From Psychrobacter sp. JCM 18903 (GTDB taxonomy: Bacteria; Pseudomonadota; Gammaproteobacteria; Pseudomonadales; Moraxellaceae), in contig NZ_BAWJ01000014.1 in NCBI RefSeq assembly GCF_000586475.1, positions 41,581 through 105,580 on the forward strand: a stretch of DNA of 64,000 bases, in the 5' to 3' direction. The notes under the pieces are model-generated. The model was not told where the DNA came from. It saw only the letters and a list, made by a program, of their open reading frames with translations, and did no database searches. Made by a program: the position numbers and the translations under genes. Numbering within the stretch: the first letter of the stretch is position 1; every line of letters begins with the position of its first letter. Of this stretch, positions 32,315-43,132 are shown piece by piece.

Positions 32315-32779
32315 TTATTTTAGTACGATATATTCATCACCGTTTTGAATGACCATTGTTAATGATTCAATAGATTGCGGCGACAACATATTTAAAGACT
32401 CACTGGTTTCTTCAGAGCTTTGTGCAGCTGCTTGTTGCAGCCAATAACGTGCTCTTTCTTCATTTTTTTGAACACCCCATCCGTTTAAATAGGCTGCTGC
32501 TAAAAAGTTCTGTGCCTGCAGATCGCCTTCTTTTGAGGCAATAGACAAAAGCTTAGCAGCTTTAGTCAAATCTTGCTTGGTACCCCATCCTTTTATATAC
32601 ATAAGGGCTAAAGTTGTCACGGCATGAATAAATCCACTTTCAGCGGACAAACTGTACCAGTAACACGCTGCTACTAAGTCTTGACCGACACCATCACCAG
32701 TATGAAATTTAAGCGCCAAGAGATACTGCGAAACTGGGTCGTCTTCATCAATGCCAGGTCTCAAATCGGACTTAGCCAT
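32315..32779 (-). CDS. Sel1-like repeat protein
   Basis: 154 residues with about three Sel1/TPR-like units: QYLLALKFHTGDGVGQDLVA, AVTTLALMYIKGWGTKQDLT, AQNFLAAAYLNGWGVQKNEE. There is no signal peptide in the chosen frame, so probably cytoplasmic. Such repeats form an alpha-solenoid for protein contact. It sits between a small lipoprotein (6-nt gap upstream) and prpF (13-nt gap downstream). The position suggests co-transcription but not a role in the methylcitrate cycle. Confidence 0.82.
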   Translation of the reverse strand: MAKSDLRPGIDEDDPVSQYLLALKFHTGDGVGQDLVAACYWYSLSAESGFIHAVTTLALMYIKGWGTKQDLTKAAKLLSIASKEGDLQAQNFLAAAYLNGWGVQKNEERARYWLQQAAAQSSEETSESLNMLSPQSIESLTMVIQNGDEYIVLK

Positions 32780-32785
32780 TTCAAG

Positions 32786-32992
32786 TTATTCCCGTCGAAT
32801 TTGTATAATACTATCAACGGACTCTTGTATATCGCGGCCGGTACGCACATTAGAAACCCAACAACCAATAATAATAGCAATAACGACAATGGAAATAGAG
32901 ACGTCTACCATTGATAAATCAGTGAGACTACTACAACCGCTAAGATTCAATACAGAAATCAAAATAATAAAAATTCTATTGATGTTTTTCAT
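32786..32992 (-). CDS. Small putative lipoprotein
   Basis: 68 residues from the ATG at 32992, chosen because aagaagtgg precedes it. A signal peptide MKNINRIFIILISVLNLSGC ends in a lipobox (LSGC). A second hydrophobic segment (ISIVVIAIIIGCWVS) and a short polar tail follow. No family recognised. It overlaps nothing and is 6 nt from the Sel1 gene, suggesting a two-gene unit inserted between acnD and prpF. Confidence 0.6.
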   Translation of the reverse strand: MKNINRIFIILISVLNLSGCSSLTDLSMVDVSISIVVIAIIIGCWVSNVRTGRDIQESVDSIIQIRRE

Positions 32993-33150
32993 GCCACTTC
33001 TTATGATAAAAAATGACAATTATACTAAATAGAAAAACAAATGTTTATTTTTTAATAAAATTCATTTAAATAAAGTACTATAAGCAATGTATTTAATGGA
33101 TAGAAGCCTAATAAGACTAAGGAGTATCAGAATCTATTGTGAGACTACTA

Positions 33151-33187
33151 AAAAAGCCAATGCCATATAAATATAACATTGGCTTTT
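33151..33187 (-). terminator. Terminator after acnD
   Basis: Arms aaaagccaatg / cattggctttt around a 14-base AT loop, about 40 nt past the acnD stop on the minus strand. It may separate acnD transcription from the lipoprotein-Sel1-prpF group. Confidence 0.8.
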
Positions 33188-33229
33188 GTCACGTGTACGG
33201 CAGCTATCGTTGTTGTTTATTCGTTTCTA

Positions 33230-35886
33230 TTAAACGATATCTAGCGTGCCATCGATAAACTCTTTGGCAAAGCGCTGTAGCATACCGCCAGCGTTATACA
33301 TTTTAACTTCATCAGCGGTATCTAAGCGGCATTTCACTGAGGCTTTATCGACAGTACCATCTGTGCGGTTAATGACCAATGTCATCTCACCACCAGCCGA
33401 CACTTCGCCTTCGATATCAAATACTTCGCTGCCATCGATATTAAGCGTATTGCGCGTGACACCTTCTTTAAATTGCAAAGGTAGTGCGCCCATACCGACC
33501 AAGTTTTGACGGTGGATACGCTCAAAATCTTCTGCGACGACGACTTCTACACCAGCTAAACGGACGCCTTTAGCAGCCCAGTCACGGCTTGATCCTTGAC
33601 CATAGCCATCACCTGCGATGATGATAAGCGGTTGCTCGCGGTTCATATAGGTTTCAATGGCTTCCCACATACGCATGACTTTACCTTCAGGCTCTACTCT
33701 AGCCAGTGAACCTTGGATCACCTCACCTTTCTCGTCACGTACCATCTCATTCAATAGCTTAGGATTGGCAAAGGTCGCACGCTGCGCGGTTAAGTGATCG
33801 CCGCGATGGGTTGCATACGAGTTGTAGTCCTCGGCAGGTAAGCCATAGTATCAAGATACTCGCCAGCCGCCGAATCGCCCAAAATCGCATTAGACGGTGA
33901 TAAATGGTCAGTAGTGATATTATCACCAAGCACCGCTAACGGACGCATGCCTTTTAGCTTATTCATCGCTGCCATTTTGCCTTCCCAATACGGCGGACGG
34001 CGGATATAAGTCGTCTGTTCACGCCAGTTATAGAGCGGACTTAATGCTTTGCCGGTGTCTTTTTTGGCTTCGTCAAACATCGGAATATAAACAGCGTTAA
34101 ATTGCTCAGGTTTTACCGCTTTAGCCACGACGGCATCAACTTCATCATCATCGAACCAGATGTCTTTTAGATAAACGTCATTGCCGTCTTGGTCTTTGCC
34201 CAATGAGTCTTTTTCGATATCAAAACGGATATTACCGGCAATAGCATAGGCAATCACCAATGGTGGTGATGCTAAAAATGCTTGCTTGGCATACGGATGG
34301 ATACGACCATCAAAGTTACGGTTACCAGACAGTACAGCTGTGGTGAACAGATCATTATCGATAATTTCTTTTTCGATATCTGGGTCAAGTGCGCCGCTCA
34401 TACCATTACAAGTGGTACAAGCAAAGCCAACCACGTCAAAGCCAATTTCTTGTAGCTCAGGCATCAGTCCTGCTTCTTCTAAGTACATTTTTACCGTTTT
34501 TGAGCCTGGTGCTAATGATGATTTCACCCAAGGTTTCCGTAACAAGCCTTTAGCATTGGCGTTACGGGCGACAAGGCCTGCTGCCACCATGTTGCGTGGG
34601 TTTGAGGTGTTGGTACAGCTGGTAATAGCCGCGATAATCACCGCACCATCTGGCATTAGACCATCTTTGGGTTCTGGTAGTTTTTCATCAGCACCGTGGG
34701 CGATACCTTTGGCGACCAAATCAGTGGTCGATACACGTGCATGCGGGCGTGAAGGGCCCGCCATGTTACGGACAACAGCGGACAAGTCAAACTCAAGTAC
34801 ACGGTCATAAACCGCATTTTCCATACCATCAGCCCATAGACCGGTCTGCTTAGCATACTGCTCAACCAATTTTATTTGAGCTTCACTACGACCAGTTAGG
34901 CGTAAATAGTCGATGGTTTGTTCATCGATATAGAACATCGCCGCGGTTGCGCCATATTCTGGCGTCATGTTTGAGATAGAAGCACGGTCACCGACACTCA
35001 GCTGACGTGCACCTTCACCAAAGAACTCGATATAGGTAGAGACTACGCCAGCATCACGTAAGAACTCGGTCATAGCGAGTACTAAATCGGTGCCAGTAAT
35101 GCCTTTTTGCAGTTTGCCCGTTAGCTTAACGCCGACGTAATCAGGCAGGCGCATATATGATGGATTGCCCAACATCACGCTTTCAGCTTCAAGCCCGCCA
35201 ACACCGATTGAGATGACACCTAAAGCATCAACCATTGGTGTATGACTGTCAGTACCGACTAAGGTATCAGCAAAAGCGACTTGTTCCCCGGCTTTGTTTT
35301 GTACCACTTGTACCACAGGTGACATTTTTTCTAGGTTAATTTGGTGCATGATGCCGTTACCAGGTGGTACAACGTTGACGTTATCAAAGGCATACTGACA
35401 CCAGTTGATAAAGTGAAAACGGTCATCATTACGGCGTTCTTCGATAGCACGGTTTTTCTCAAATGCATTTTCTTCAAAGCCTGCATGCTCAACGGCTAGT
35501 GAATGGTCGACAATTAATTGCGTTGGTACAATTGGATTTACTTTTGATGGGTCACCGCCTTGCTCAGCGATGGCATCACGTAGACCTGCCAAATCAACAA
35601 ACGCCGTCTGACCCAAAATATCATGACAAACCACGCGGGCAGGGTACCAAGGAAAATCTAAATCTTGTTTGCCTTCTATATGCTGTTTAAGCGCCGCGGT
35701 TAAGTCTTCTGGCGGGCAACGGCGTACCAAGTTTTCACACAATACTTTTGAGCAGAACGGCAGTTTGTCATAGGCACCCGCTTCAATGCTTTCAATCGCT
35801 TCGCGGGTATCAAAGTAATACAAATCTGTATCAGGTAATGGCTTTTTGAATTGTTCATTCATCGGTTGTACGAGGGCGTTGTCCAT
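33230..35886 (-). CDS. acnD: Fe/S-dependent 2-methylcitrate dehydratase AcnD, one frame break
   Basis: An aconitase-family enzyme that dehydrates 2-methylcitrate, using a [4Fe-4S] cluster. The cluster ligands are visible in AAITSCTNTSNP and GFACTTCNGMSGALDPD. Also seen are DSHTPMVDALGVISIGVGG and, in the swivel domain, GDGYGQGSSRDWAAKGVRLAG. The frame breaks near 33843. After EYLDTM the text needs one extra base to read LPAEDYNSYATHRGDH. Total about 885 residues, normal for AcnD. PrpF encoded downstream is its required partner. Confidence 0.92.
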
Positions 35887-36103
35887 AAGTCACCTTTGGC
35901 GGTTGGCTGGTTTAAATTTAAAAAAGAGTCATTCTTTTAGCAAAATCGTCAGTGGTATTAGAAATCGGCTTTGCTAAAAAAATATGCTTAAACAGAAAGT
36001 GAGATTATTAAGAAAAAGTTTAACTGCTAAATGGTGAATATATCTAGCAGTTAAACTGGTTATCTCGCATAAGCACTTATCCGAGATAGTAAATATATAT
36101 GGA

Positions 36104-37242
36104 TTAACGCGCGCTCATCTCTGGTACTGGGCGTAGCTCTTCACCGGTATATTCCGCACTTGGGCGAATGATACGGTTATTAGCACGTTGCTCAAATACG
36201 TGTGCTGCCCAACCTGTTAGACGTGAGCAAACAAAGATTGGTGTGAACAGCTTGGTTGGGATACCCATGAAGTGATAAGCAGAGGCATGGAAAAAGTCAG
36301 CATTACAGAACAGTTTTTTCTCACGCCACATCACTTCTTCACAGCGTACTGATACTGGGTATAGCACTTCATCACCAACATCTGCTGCCAGTTTTTCAGC
36401 CCAGCCTTTAATCACAACATTACGTGGATCTGATTCGCTATAGATAGCATGACCAAAGCCCATGATTTTATCTTTACGCGCCAGCATACCCATCATTTCT
36501 TCTTCGGCTTCATCAGGTGAACTAAAGCCTTCAATCATATCCATCGCCGCCTCATTAGCGCCACCATGCAGAGGACCGCGTAGTGAACCGATTGCGCCAG
36601 TGATACAAGAATGGATATCAGATAGCGTAGAAGCACATACACGTGCGGTAAAGGTCGAGGCGTTGAACTCATGCTCTGCGTACAAGATAAGAGACACGTT
36701 CATCACTTTTGTGTGTAGCTCGTTTGGTTTCTCACCCTTTAATAGATTCAAGAAGTGACCACCAATGGTCGCATCATCGGTTTCAGTTTCGATACGCACG
36801 TTGTCATGCGTGAAGCGATACCAGTAGTTGATAATAGAAGGAAATACAGCAAGCATACGATCTGCTTGGTCGTTTTCTTCCTCAAAACTCATTTCGGTTT
36901 CTAAGTTACCCAGCATAGAGCAACCGGTACGTAATACATCCATTGGATGCGACTCGGCAGGGATACGTTCAAGCACGTCTTTTAATGACTGCGGTAGACC
37001 ACGTAAGCTTTTGAGCTTGGCTTGGTAAGCGTCAAGCTCAGTTTGGTTTGGCAAGTTGCATAAAGCAGCAAGTAGGCCACTTCTTCAAAGATGCATTTGT
37101 CTGCCAGCTCTGACACGTCATAACCGCGATACGTCAGACCAGAGCCTGATTTTCCGACGGTAGATAGAGCGGTCTTGCCAGCGACTTGTCCACGTAGACC
37201 TGCGCCTGACAATACTTTTGTTGATGGGCTTTGTGCTGCCAT
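36104..37242 (-). CDS. prpC: 2-methylcitrate synthase PrpC, one frame break
   Basis: A citrate synthase-family enzyme condensing propionyl-CoA with oxaloacetate. The start region KVLSGAGLRGQVAGKTAL and the motif GLTYRGYDVSELADKC are typical of PrpC. Catalytic regions are RGPLHGGANEAAMDM (His) and GFGHAIYSESDPRN (His). The C-terminus is RPVPEMSAR. It breaks near 37063, where one G is missing in tatg(g)caacttgcc. About 380 residues. It lies between acnD and a lipoprotein gene, in the order prpB-lipoprotein-prpC-acnD. Confidence 0.93.
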
Positions 37243-37346
37243 GATGAAATTCCTTTTGTGGGTAGCTTTTTGGGTGAAAAACGGTGTTTCTAAGTTTCTA
37301 ATAATAAATTTGTCAGTTAATGACTGATGATAGCGCCAGTTGAGCG

Positions 37347-38000
37347 TTACGCAGGCTGTTCAAGCTGTGGACCATCTAAATCGACATTACAACGCTCAAA
37401 CTCCGCTTCGATAGGGCCGTTTAAGACTTCCATTGCGCTGCCTTCGCCTTCTGCATTGTTGATCTTCATGTACTTGACACCCAGTGGTGATTCCATGAAT
37501 GTCTGAATCTCAGTCATCTCTTCTGGAGTAGGGTCAGCCATTGGCGTTGCAATCTCTTCACCATTCATGACGCGCAGTTGCTCATTACCAAACGTAATCA
37601 GCTTTTTCCCTACTTCTGACGTATAAAAGTCATCCAACTCTTGTAACTCTGCATCGGTAAACTGACTCTTATAGAAGCTATCGACTTCGGCTTTACCCAA
37701 GTCTTTGTCGCGTGATTCGAGACAGCTGACTTGCTCTGCACTGAGCGCACCACTATTGATAACTGGTGCGAACAATAGACTGTCGACGGTATCTAGCGTA
37801 ATCGTCGTCATGACCAAATCATCTTGAGTGGCAGGTGCGGTAGCCTCTTTGGTAGTATCAACTTCAGCAGTGCTTGCACCATTGGTCGTATCATCAGCGG
37901 TTTCTGGTGTTTTATCACAGCCCGTCATGAATAATAGCGCCGCAAGCGTGCTGCTCAGTAGTGACGTTTTAAGAGCAGTATTAGCAGTAAAAAATGGCAT
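37347..38000 (-). CDS. Putative lipoprotein with DUF2059-like domain
   Basis: About 217 residues from the ATG at 38000, which follows aggtcattt and places a normal signal peptide with lipobox LLFMTGC. A Thr/Ala-rich linker (about residues 30-65) leads to a helical C-terminal domain with FTDAELQELDDFYTSEVGKK and TEIQTFMESPLGVKYM, like DUF2059 proteins. It probably sits in the outer or inner membrane facing the periplasm. Inserted between prpB and prpC. No known role in propionate use. Confidence 0.65.
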   Translation of the reverse strand: MPFFTANTALKTSLLSSTLAALLFMTGCDKTPETADDTTNGASTAEVDTTKEATAPATQDDLVMTTITLDTVDSLLFAPVINSGALSAEQVSCLESRDKDLGKAEVDSFYKSQFTDAELQELDDFYTSEVGKKLITFGNEQLRVMNGEEIATPMADPTPEEMTEIQTFMESPLGVKYMKINNAEGEGSAMEVLNGPIEAEFERCNVDLDGPQLEQPA

Positions 38001-38093
38001 AAATGACCTAAAAGTAAATGAAGACGGATTTCGAAAAGATAACACACTCAAAGGTGAGCTATCTTTTCAGTGTTGCCAATAACTAACTCTTAA

Positions 38094-38984
38094 CTACTTA
38101 TTAGCAAATAATTTGTCTAGTGTCTGCTCAAACTCATGATAATTTAAGAAATCATACAGCTCCATGCGGGTTTGCATGGTATCAACAACTTTTTCTTGTG
38201 TGCCATCAGTTAATAGATGCTGATAAACGTTTAATGCCGCTTTGTTCATCGCACGGAATGCTGATAGTGGGTACAACACCATCTCGACACCCACGCTATA
38301 TAGTTGATCAGTGGTGTAAAGGTCGGTCTGACCAAACTCTGTCATGTTGGCGAGTACTGGAATATCTAGTACGTCAGTGAACTTACGATACATTTCGATA
38401 TCCGTTAAGGCTTCAGCAAAAATCATGTCTGCGCCTGCTTCTTGGAAGGCAACAGCGCGCTCTACAGCAGCATCAAGCCCTTCGACCGATAGCGCATCCG
38501 TACGTGCCATGACCACAAAATCAGGGTCAGTTTTGGCATCCAATGCCGCTTTTAAGCGATCAACCATTTCTGAGATACTGACGATTTCTTTATTTGGGCG
38601 ATGACCACAGCGCTTTTGAGCGACTTGATCTTCGATATGTACGGCTGCCACGCCCGCTTTTTCCATTTTTCTGATGGTTTGTGCAATGTTAAACGCGCCA
38701 CCAAAACCAGTATCGATATCTACTAATAACGGCGTATCAACTGCGTCAGTGATACGTCGTGCATCTTCTAGTACATTATCAAGGCTAGTCATACCCAAAT
38801 CAGGAAGACCAAATGAGGCATTTGCCACACCAGCACCGGAGAGATACAACGCTTGATGGCCGACTTGGGTCGCCATCATTGCAGTATAGGCATTGATAGC
38901 ACCTGCAATTTGTAGTGGCTGGTTATTATCGTTTTTTTGGGTCAAAGCACTGCGAAAGCGTGCGCCTGCTGAAGGTGAAGTCAT
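38094..38984 (-). CDS. prpB: 2-methylisocitrate lyase PrpB
   Basis: It cleaves 2-methylisocitrate to pyruvate and succinate. The ICL/PEP-mutase fold shows the active-site loop [17 protein letters not shown], the metal-binding [16 protein letters not shown], and [17 protein letters not shown]. About 296 residues from the ATG at 38984 ([10 protein letters not shown]), preferred over the ATG at 39041 because aaggac lies at good spacing and PrpB proteins normally begin this way. First enzyme gene of the prp cluster. Confidence 0.95.
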   Translation of the reverse strand: MTSPSAGARFRSALTQKNDNNQPLQIAGAINAYTAMMATQVGHQALYLSGAGVANASFGLPDLGMTSLDNVLEDARRITDAVDTPLLVDIDTGFGGAFNIAQTIRKMEKAGVAAVHIEDQVAQKRCGHRPNKEIVSISEMVDRLKAALDAKTDPDFVVMARTDALSVEGLDAAVERAVAFQEAGADMIFAEALTDIEMYRKFTDVLDIPVLANMTEFGQTDLYTTDQLYSVGVEMVLYPLSAFRAMNKAALNVYQHLLTDGTQEKVVDTMQTRMELYDFLNYHEFEQTLDKLFANK

Positions 38985-39272
38985 GTGAGTGTCCTTGCAT
39001 AGAGAGATAGTATTATCGTTATTGTGTTCGATTATACTCAATAATCAGTAAGTGAAAAGCATTGTTTGAGCATATCTATTTAAATAATTTAAACAACTAG
39101 TTTATTAAAATTAATATTATTCACTATGTAAATAGCATTATCTATAAAGTAATGGTTTGCTTAAACTATTATTCATATTGCTGAATTTGCAAAGACACGT
39201 ATAGCCCATTATTTACATTTATTTACAATAGCGGTTGCGCTTATTTTTATCGATTCATGGTTTTAGCTTACC

Positions 39273-39306
39273 AAAAAGCCCTAATAGCTAAGCTAAAAGG
39301 GCTTTT
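39273..39306 (-). terminator. Terminator after the Nramp-like gene
   Basis: Arms aaaaagccct / agggctttt with a further tagct/agcta pairing inside. It lies just past the transporter stop on the minus strand, so the transporter and prpB are probably separate transcripts. Confidence 0.75.
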
Positions 39307-39338
39307 ATGATATAAATAGATATTTTTAAAACCGATAC

Positions 39339-40637
39339 CTAGCCAAATAGTCCAGCAAGATTGGCTAAAAATAACAGCGCAAAACCCGTTAAGAAGATGA
39401 GTCCCGCGATAGAGAGTGCATTCATGCCAAAAGACAGTTTTTTATGGTTTTTAACCAGTGAGTAATTTAACCAGCCAAAGATAGGCGCTGAGACAAACGC
39501 CGATATCATGGCAAACTTAAGCATAGTCCCTAATTGTCCAGTAAAGAAAGTGATAATCATCAACCCACCACCGATAGCATAGGTCGTCCAAAAAGCGATT
39601 TGCTTTTTGTTGATTTCGCTTTCACCTTTTATTAGACGCCAGCACTCAGCGTTGGCACGGCCATAACCGTCTGCACAGGTGATCGTCGTGCCAAACATAC
39701 ACATAAAGGCGACGAAAGCGACCAATAGACGTGACCATTCGCCGATGGTTGCGGTATACATGTTAATCAACTGATTGATATAAGCGCCACCGACCAGCTC
39801 AATTTCTTGTCCTGAGCCATACTGTACAAACACACCTAATGACAAGAAAAATAAGGCTAAAATTGCTGAGACGGCATAACCGACGTTAAAATCTAACAAA
39901 CCTTGGCGATGGGTGGTGTGATCGGCTTTGACTTTGGCAGATGTCCACATCGAGGTAATGGCGGCAAACTCAAGCGGTGCTGGCATCCAGCCCATGAGTG
40001 CCACAATAAAACCTAAAGTTGCTAAATTCCAAGGAGAGGCCGCGACAAAGTCAGCAGCCATAACCGTTGGCTTGCCAGCAGCAATGATGACAGCAGCGAC
40101 GGTCGCAGTCGTCAAGGCAATCATAATCCATTTGGTCACACCATCAAGCAGCTTATAGTGACCTGCAATTAAAAAGAACCAAGAAACCGCCACGATGATT
40201 AGAGACAGTGCCATCGTCGATAGCCCAAGAGAAGCGGGTAGCATAAAACCTAAGATAACCGCTGCTATTAATGAGACCGCGCCCGTACTAATGACGGCTG
40301 ATAGGATAGAGAGTATAAAATATACCCACAGATATACTTTTGAGCGTTTGGCATAGCCTGCAATCAAACTCTCGCCAGTGTCATAGACGTAGTCGGTTGC
40401 AAAGCGAAAAAATGGATACTTAAAAACGTTGGCTAAAATAATCATAATGGCCAGTTGCCAGCCATATATAGCGCCAGCCTGCGTCGATGAAATCAAATGC
40501 GAGCCACCGATAGCAGCGGTTGCCATCAAAATACCGGGACCAAAAATGCGCCAGCTAAAGCCTTCTTGTGGCGATGTCGCGGTATCGTCAGTGGCATTTG
40601 GGTTGGTGCGTGGATTATTGAGTGGTTGTGTGGTCAT
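39339..40637 (-). CDS. Nramp-related membrane transporter lacking the canonical metal motifs
   Basis: About 432 residues with 11 or so membrane helices. The layout (GPGILMA at residues 33-39, QAGAIYGW, the middle helix GWMPAP, and late TCADGYGRANAE) follows the Nramp/LeuT fold. The helix-1 DPGN motif that binds metal in true Nramp proteins is replaced by AIGGSH (residues 42-47), and the helix-6 MPH is MPA. So Mn/Fe transport is doubtful. The ATG at 40637 is chosen for its agaggtattc ribosome site. It lies between a LysR gene and prpB. A role in substrate uptake for the prp pathway is possible (inference). Confidence 0.72.
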   Translation of the reverse strand: MTTQPLNNPRTNPNATDDTATSPQEGFSWRIFGPGILMATAAIGGSHLISSTQAGAIYGWQLAIMIILANVFKYPFFRFATDYVYDTGESLIAGYAKRSKVYLWVYFILSILSAVISTGAVSLIAAVILGFMLPASLGLSTMALSLIIVAVSWFFLIAGHYKLLDGVTKWIMIALTTATVAAVIIAAGKPTVMAADFVAASPWNLATLGFIVALMGWMPAPLEFAAITSMWTSAKVKADHTTHRQGLLDFNVGYAVSAILALFFLSLGVFVQYGSGQEIELVGGAYINQLINMYTATIGEWSRLLVAFVAFMCMFGTTITCADGYGRANAECWRLIKGESEINKKQIAFWTTYAIGGGLMIITFFTGQLGTMLKFAMISAFVSAPIFGWLNYSLVKNHKKLSFGMNALSIAGLIFLTGFALLFLANLAGLFG

Positions 40638-40777
40638 GAATACCTCTAAATGGTTAAAACGGCAAATTATCACTTACCTGTGTCAGCTTGCCAATGATCA
40701 TGAGAGAAGCGCTTTATAAACTGCTTAAATATAAAACGATTCATCTTGTATCGACTTTAGCACACCGAAGCCAGTCA

Positions 40778-40795
40778 GGAGAATGATTATTCTAG
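40778..40795. promoter_or_regulatory. Palindrome resembling a Fur box upstream of the Nramp-like gene
   Basis: The inverted repeat agaatgattattct lies about 145 bases upstream of the transporter start, between it and the LysR gene. It matches about 10 of 14 positions of the 7-1-7 Fur pattern. It could equally be a LysR-type operator. Confidence 0.3.
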
Positions 40796-40923
40796 TTATT
40801 ATTACTATTTGTTTGCATTGCCATTCTTTTTAGTTAGCATAATCAGTTGATAATATCAAGTATTAAGGCTGATTATTTTTTAGCGGTTCTTTATAACACA
40901 ATATCCATCCAATATCTGATAAT

Positions 40924-41937
40924 TTAAGGCTGTGACACAAATTTTTGCTGCCGATAAGTGATGCCGCGCTGCTCATATACCTGATAGGTGGCGCGCAGCA
41001 AATCAGAAATGCTGGGATGAACGAAATCTTTGAGTGTATGCAGATAAATAGGGGAGGTGACGTTTTCGTGTACTAAACGTTGATAACTGATTTGGTCGGT
41101 ACGCACAGTCTTTAGGCTAGCAGGCACAAGGGTAATGCCTTCGCCAGCCGCCACCAAGCCTAGCGCTACTTGCAAGTCACTCACCGTCGTAGTCATAAAA
41201 GGCGAAATACCGTATTGTGCGAATAAGTGTAGCAACGGCTCCGTAATAGGCGCGCTAAGTGTGGATTGCTCAGCGCTTGTGCGTCTGGATTTTGTATTAC
41301 TATCCAGCTTTGCACTGGTTGATCTTACGCTAGTCGCTATCGGTAAATGGGTTTGATGGTAGAGAATCAGTCGATTGTTTGCTAAGTCTATCAATCGCTG
41401 CTCCTTTACATGCGCCAAAGGATGGGCTTTTGGTAAGGCGACGACATAACGTTCATGACGCAGTAGTATTTGTTGAATCCATGGATCTTGATGCGGGAAA
41501 CGCCCAAATCCGATGTCTATCTCACCAGATTTGAGCGCCTCTATCTGTTGATATGAGCTGATGTCTTTGAGATTGACTTCGATATCGGGGTTGGATTGCT
41601 TCAGCATGGCAATAATTTCAGGAAGCAATCCATAAAGCACGGATGGGACAAAGCCAATATTTAGCATGCTGCTGGGCGTCGATAGCCGCTGCGTCATACT
41701 GGTGACGGTATCAATTTCTGTCAATATGGCGCTGATTTTGTCGTAAAAGAATGTACCCGCTTCGGTCAGATGTAGCGGTCTATGGTAGCGATCGACCAAT
41801 TCCACACCCATATCCGTTTCAAGCTGTTTAAGCAGACGACTCAAGCTTGGTTGTGACAATCCAGTTTTAGTCGCTGCGGCACTAAAGCTCCGTGAATTTG
41901 CGATAGCAATAAAAGCGTTGAGCTGTTTTAAATCCAT
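40924..41937 (-). CDS. LysR-family transcriptional regulator
   Basis: 337 residues. The N-terminal winged helix (LKQLNAFIAIANSRSFSAAATKTGLSQ, positions 41935-41854) ends in LSRLLKQLETDMGVELVDR, and the effector domain follows (VNLKDISSYQQIEALKSGEIDIGFGR). It is first in a minus-strand run followed by the Nramp-like transporter and the prp genes. It is a candidate regulator of the transporter or of propionate use, though prp clusters are more often under GntR or PrpR control. Confidence 0.88.
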   Translation of the reverse strand: MDLKQLNAFIAIANSRSFSAAATKTGLSQPSLSRLLKQLETDMGVELVDRYHRPLHLTEAGTFFYDKISAILTEIDTVTSMTQRLSTPSSMLNIGFVPSVLYGLLPEIIAMLKQSNPDIEVNLKDISSYQQIEALKSGEIDIGFGRFPHQDPWIQQILLRHERYVVALPKAHPLAHVKEQRLIDLANNRLILYHQTHLPIATSVRSTSAKLDSNTKSRRTSAEQSTLSAPITEPLLHLFAQYGISPFMTTTVSDLQVALGLVAAGEGITLVPASLKTVRTDQISYQRLVHENVTSPIYLHTLKDFVHPSISDLLRATYQVYEQRGITYRQQKFVSQP

Positions 41938-42068
41938 ATCTTTGTGCTCACTTGTTTATGATGTCACCGTTGCTTGTGGCTTATTTTTTTTGGCTATTTT
42001 GATTATTTTATCCGAATAAGAGCAGTAAGCGACAAATTATGCTTGAAGCGAACGAGGCGAGCTACTAT

Positions 42069-42107
42069 ATTGTTTGTTAACGTTAGTGTTACACTTTAGC
42101 AAACAAT
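42069..42107. promoter_or_regulatory. Nested inverted repeats upstream of the 42176 gene
   Basis: Outer arms attgtttg / caaacaat enclose an inner palindrome agtgttacact, about 70 bases before the ATG at 42176. The layout suggests an operator or transcript hairpin. The binding protein is unknown. Confidence 0.3.
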
Positions 42108-42175
42108 AAAAACTTTATTCTTAATTCTAGCCGTTATCTACTTTTTCGCGGTAAAAACTGGTTTGGTATTACTTC

Positions 42176-43132
42176 ATGAGCGACAAAAAAAATAGCCCTA
42201 ATGCGCAGTTAGAGGCAAATTTAGCCAAAATTGCTAATACTAAGCCACGTAAGCGTATGCGTAAAGATAATATCTACGAGCGTTTCATCACGCGTGTCGA
42301 AAATGTTGATAGTAATGAGGATAACCCTACTTTCAAAGAAAATGCATTAAAACCACTAAAGAATACCGATCATCTTTCATCGTATGAGCCATTAAGCGCC
42401 ACAGAGCTAGAATTATTTGCTAATTTAGAGCAAGAAAGCGTGAGCACAGGTATTCATGTGGATTTTTCTGATTACGATAAAGACGAGGGTTTTTCGACAA
42501 ATCATGCACCGATAGCTAATACTGACAACTCTTTAGATTCTGATGCAAATAACGATAAATCTTCTTTATATATCGCTGACAGCGCAAATGCTGATGATTT
42601 AAAACGTCAAGATTCAGAAAGATTAGCAGCGGAAAAAGTTAGAAACGAACAACTATCTAATAATAACGACGCTGTAAATGACAGTGCCATTGCTAAACAA
42701 TTAGCGAAATCAAAGGAAAAGCAAGTAAGTAGCAAAAAACCGCTTATTATTGGCATGATCTTTGGCTCATTATTGATTGCTATTATCGTAGCAACACTAA
42801 TTTTCACCGGCATTCTATCGACCTCAACGAAAACGATTGCACCTGATAGTGCAGAGACGAAAACAACAACGACAGATGCAGCACCAGCTGTTAGCACTGG
42901 AAAAACAGTAGTAACCGATGATAACCAACCTTCTGCTGATACAGGTGCGGTAGACAAATCGACAGTGATGTCGCAACCAAATGAATCCCCCACTGAGAAT
43001 CCAGACACTAATCCTAATGGGGTAGAGACTACTAAAGCGCCATCGACCATGCCAGCAGCTGAGGCAGCCATCACTTATGATGACTTTAGAGAAGAATCTC
43101 AAAGTACCTTGTATCGTGAGACCAATGATTAG
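42176..43132 (+). CDS. Single-pass membrane protein with terminal DFRxE..LYRE motif
   Basis: 318 residues, family not recognised. Residues 1-190 are polar and predicted cytoplasmic, beginning with a basic cluster (KPRKRMRK). One membrane helix follows (about residues 192-216, LIIGMIFGSLLIAIIVATLIF). Then comes a Thr/Ser/Pro-rich extracytoplasmic linker and the terminal motif ITYDDFREESQSTLYRE at residues 298-314. The next gene on this strand encodes a smaller protein of the same plan with the motif twice. The motif may be a binding peptide presented outside the membrane (inference). Confidence 0.65.
   Translation: MSDKKNSPNAQLEANLAKIANTKPRKRMRKDNIYERFITRVENVDSNEDNPTFKENALKPLKNTDHLSSYEPLSATELELFANLEQESVSTGIHVDFSDYDKDEGFSTNHAPIANTDNSLDSDANNDKSSLYIADSANADDLKRQDSERLAAEKVRNEQLSNNNDAVNDSAIAKQLAKSKEKQVSSKKPLIIGMIFGSLLIAIIVATLIFTGILSTSTKTIAPDSAETKTTTTDAAPAVSTGKTVVTDDNQPSADTGAVDKSTVMSQPNESPTENPDTNPNGVETTKAPSTMPAAEAAITYDDFREESQSTLYRETND

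Noticed and set aside
34286..34810. 174-codon open frame opposite acnD
   Set aside because: It mirrors the coding strand of a conserved aconitase-family gene and has no protein-like motifs.
42607..43074. 155-codon open frame opposite the 42176 gene
   Set aside because: It is a shadow of the Thr/Ser-rich coding strand, with no ribosome site or recognisable domain.
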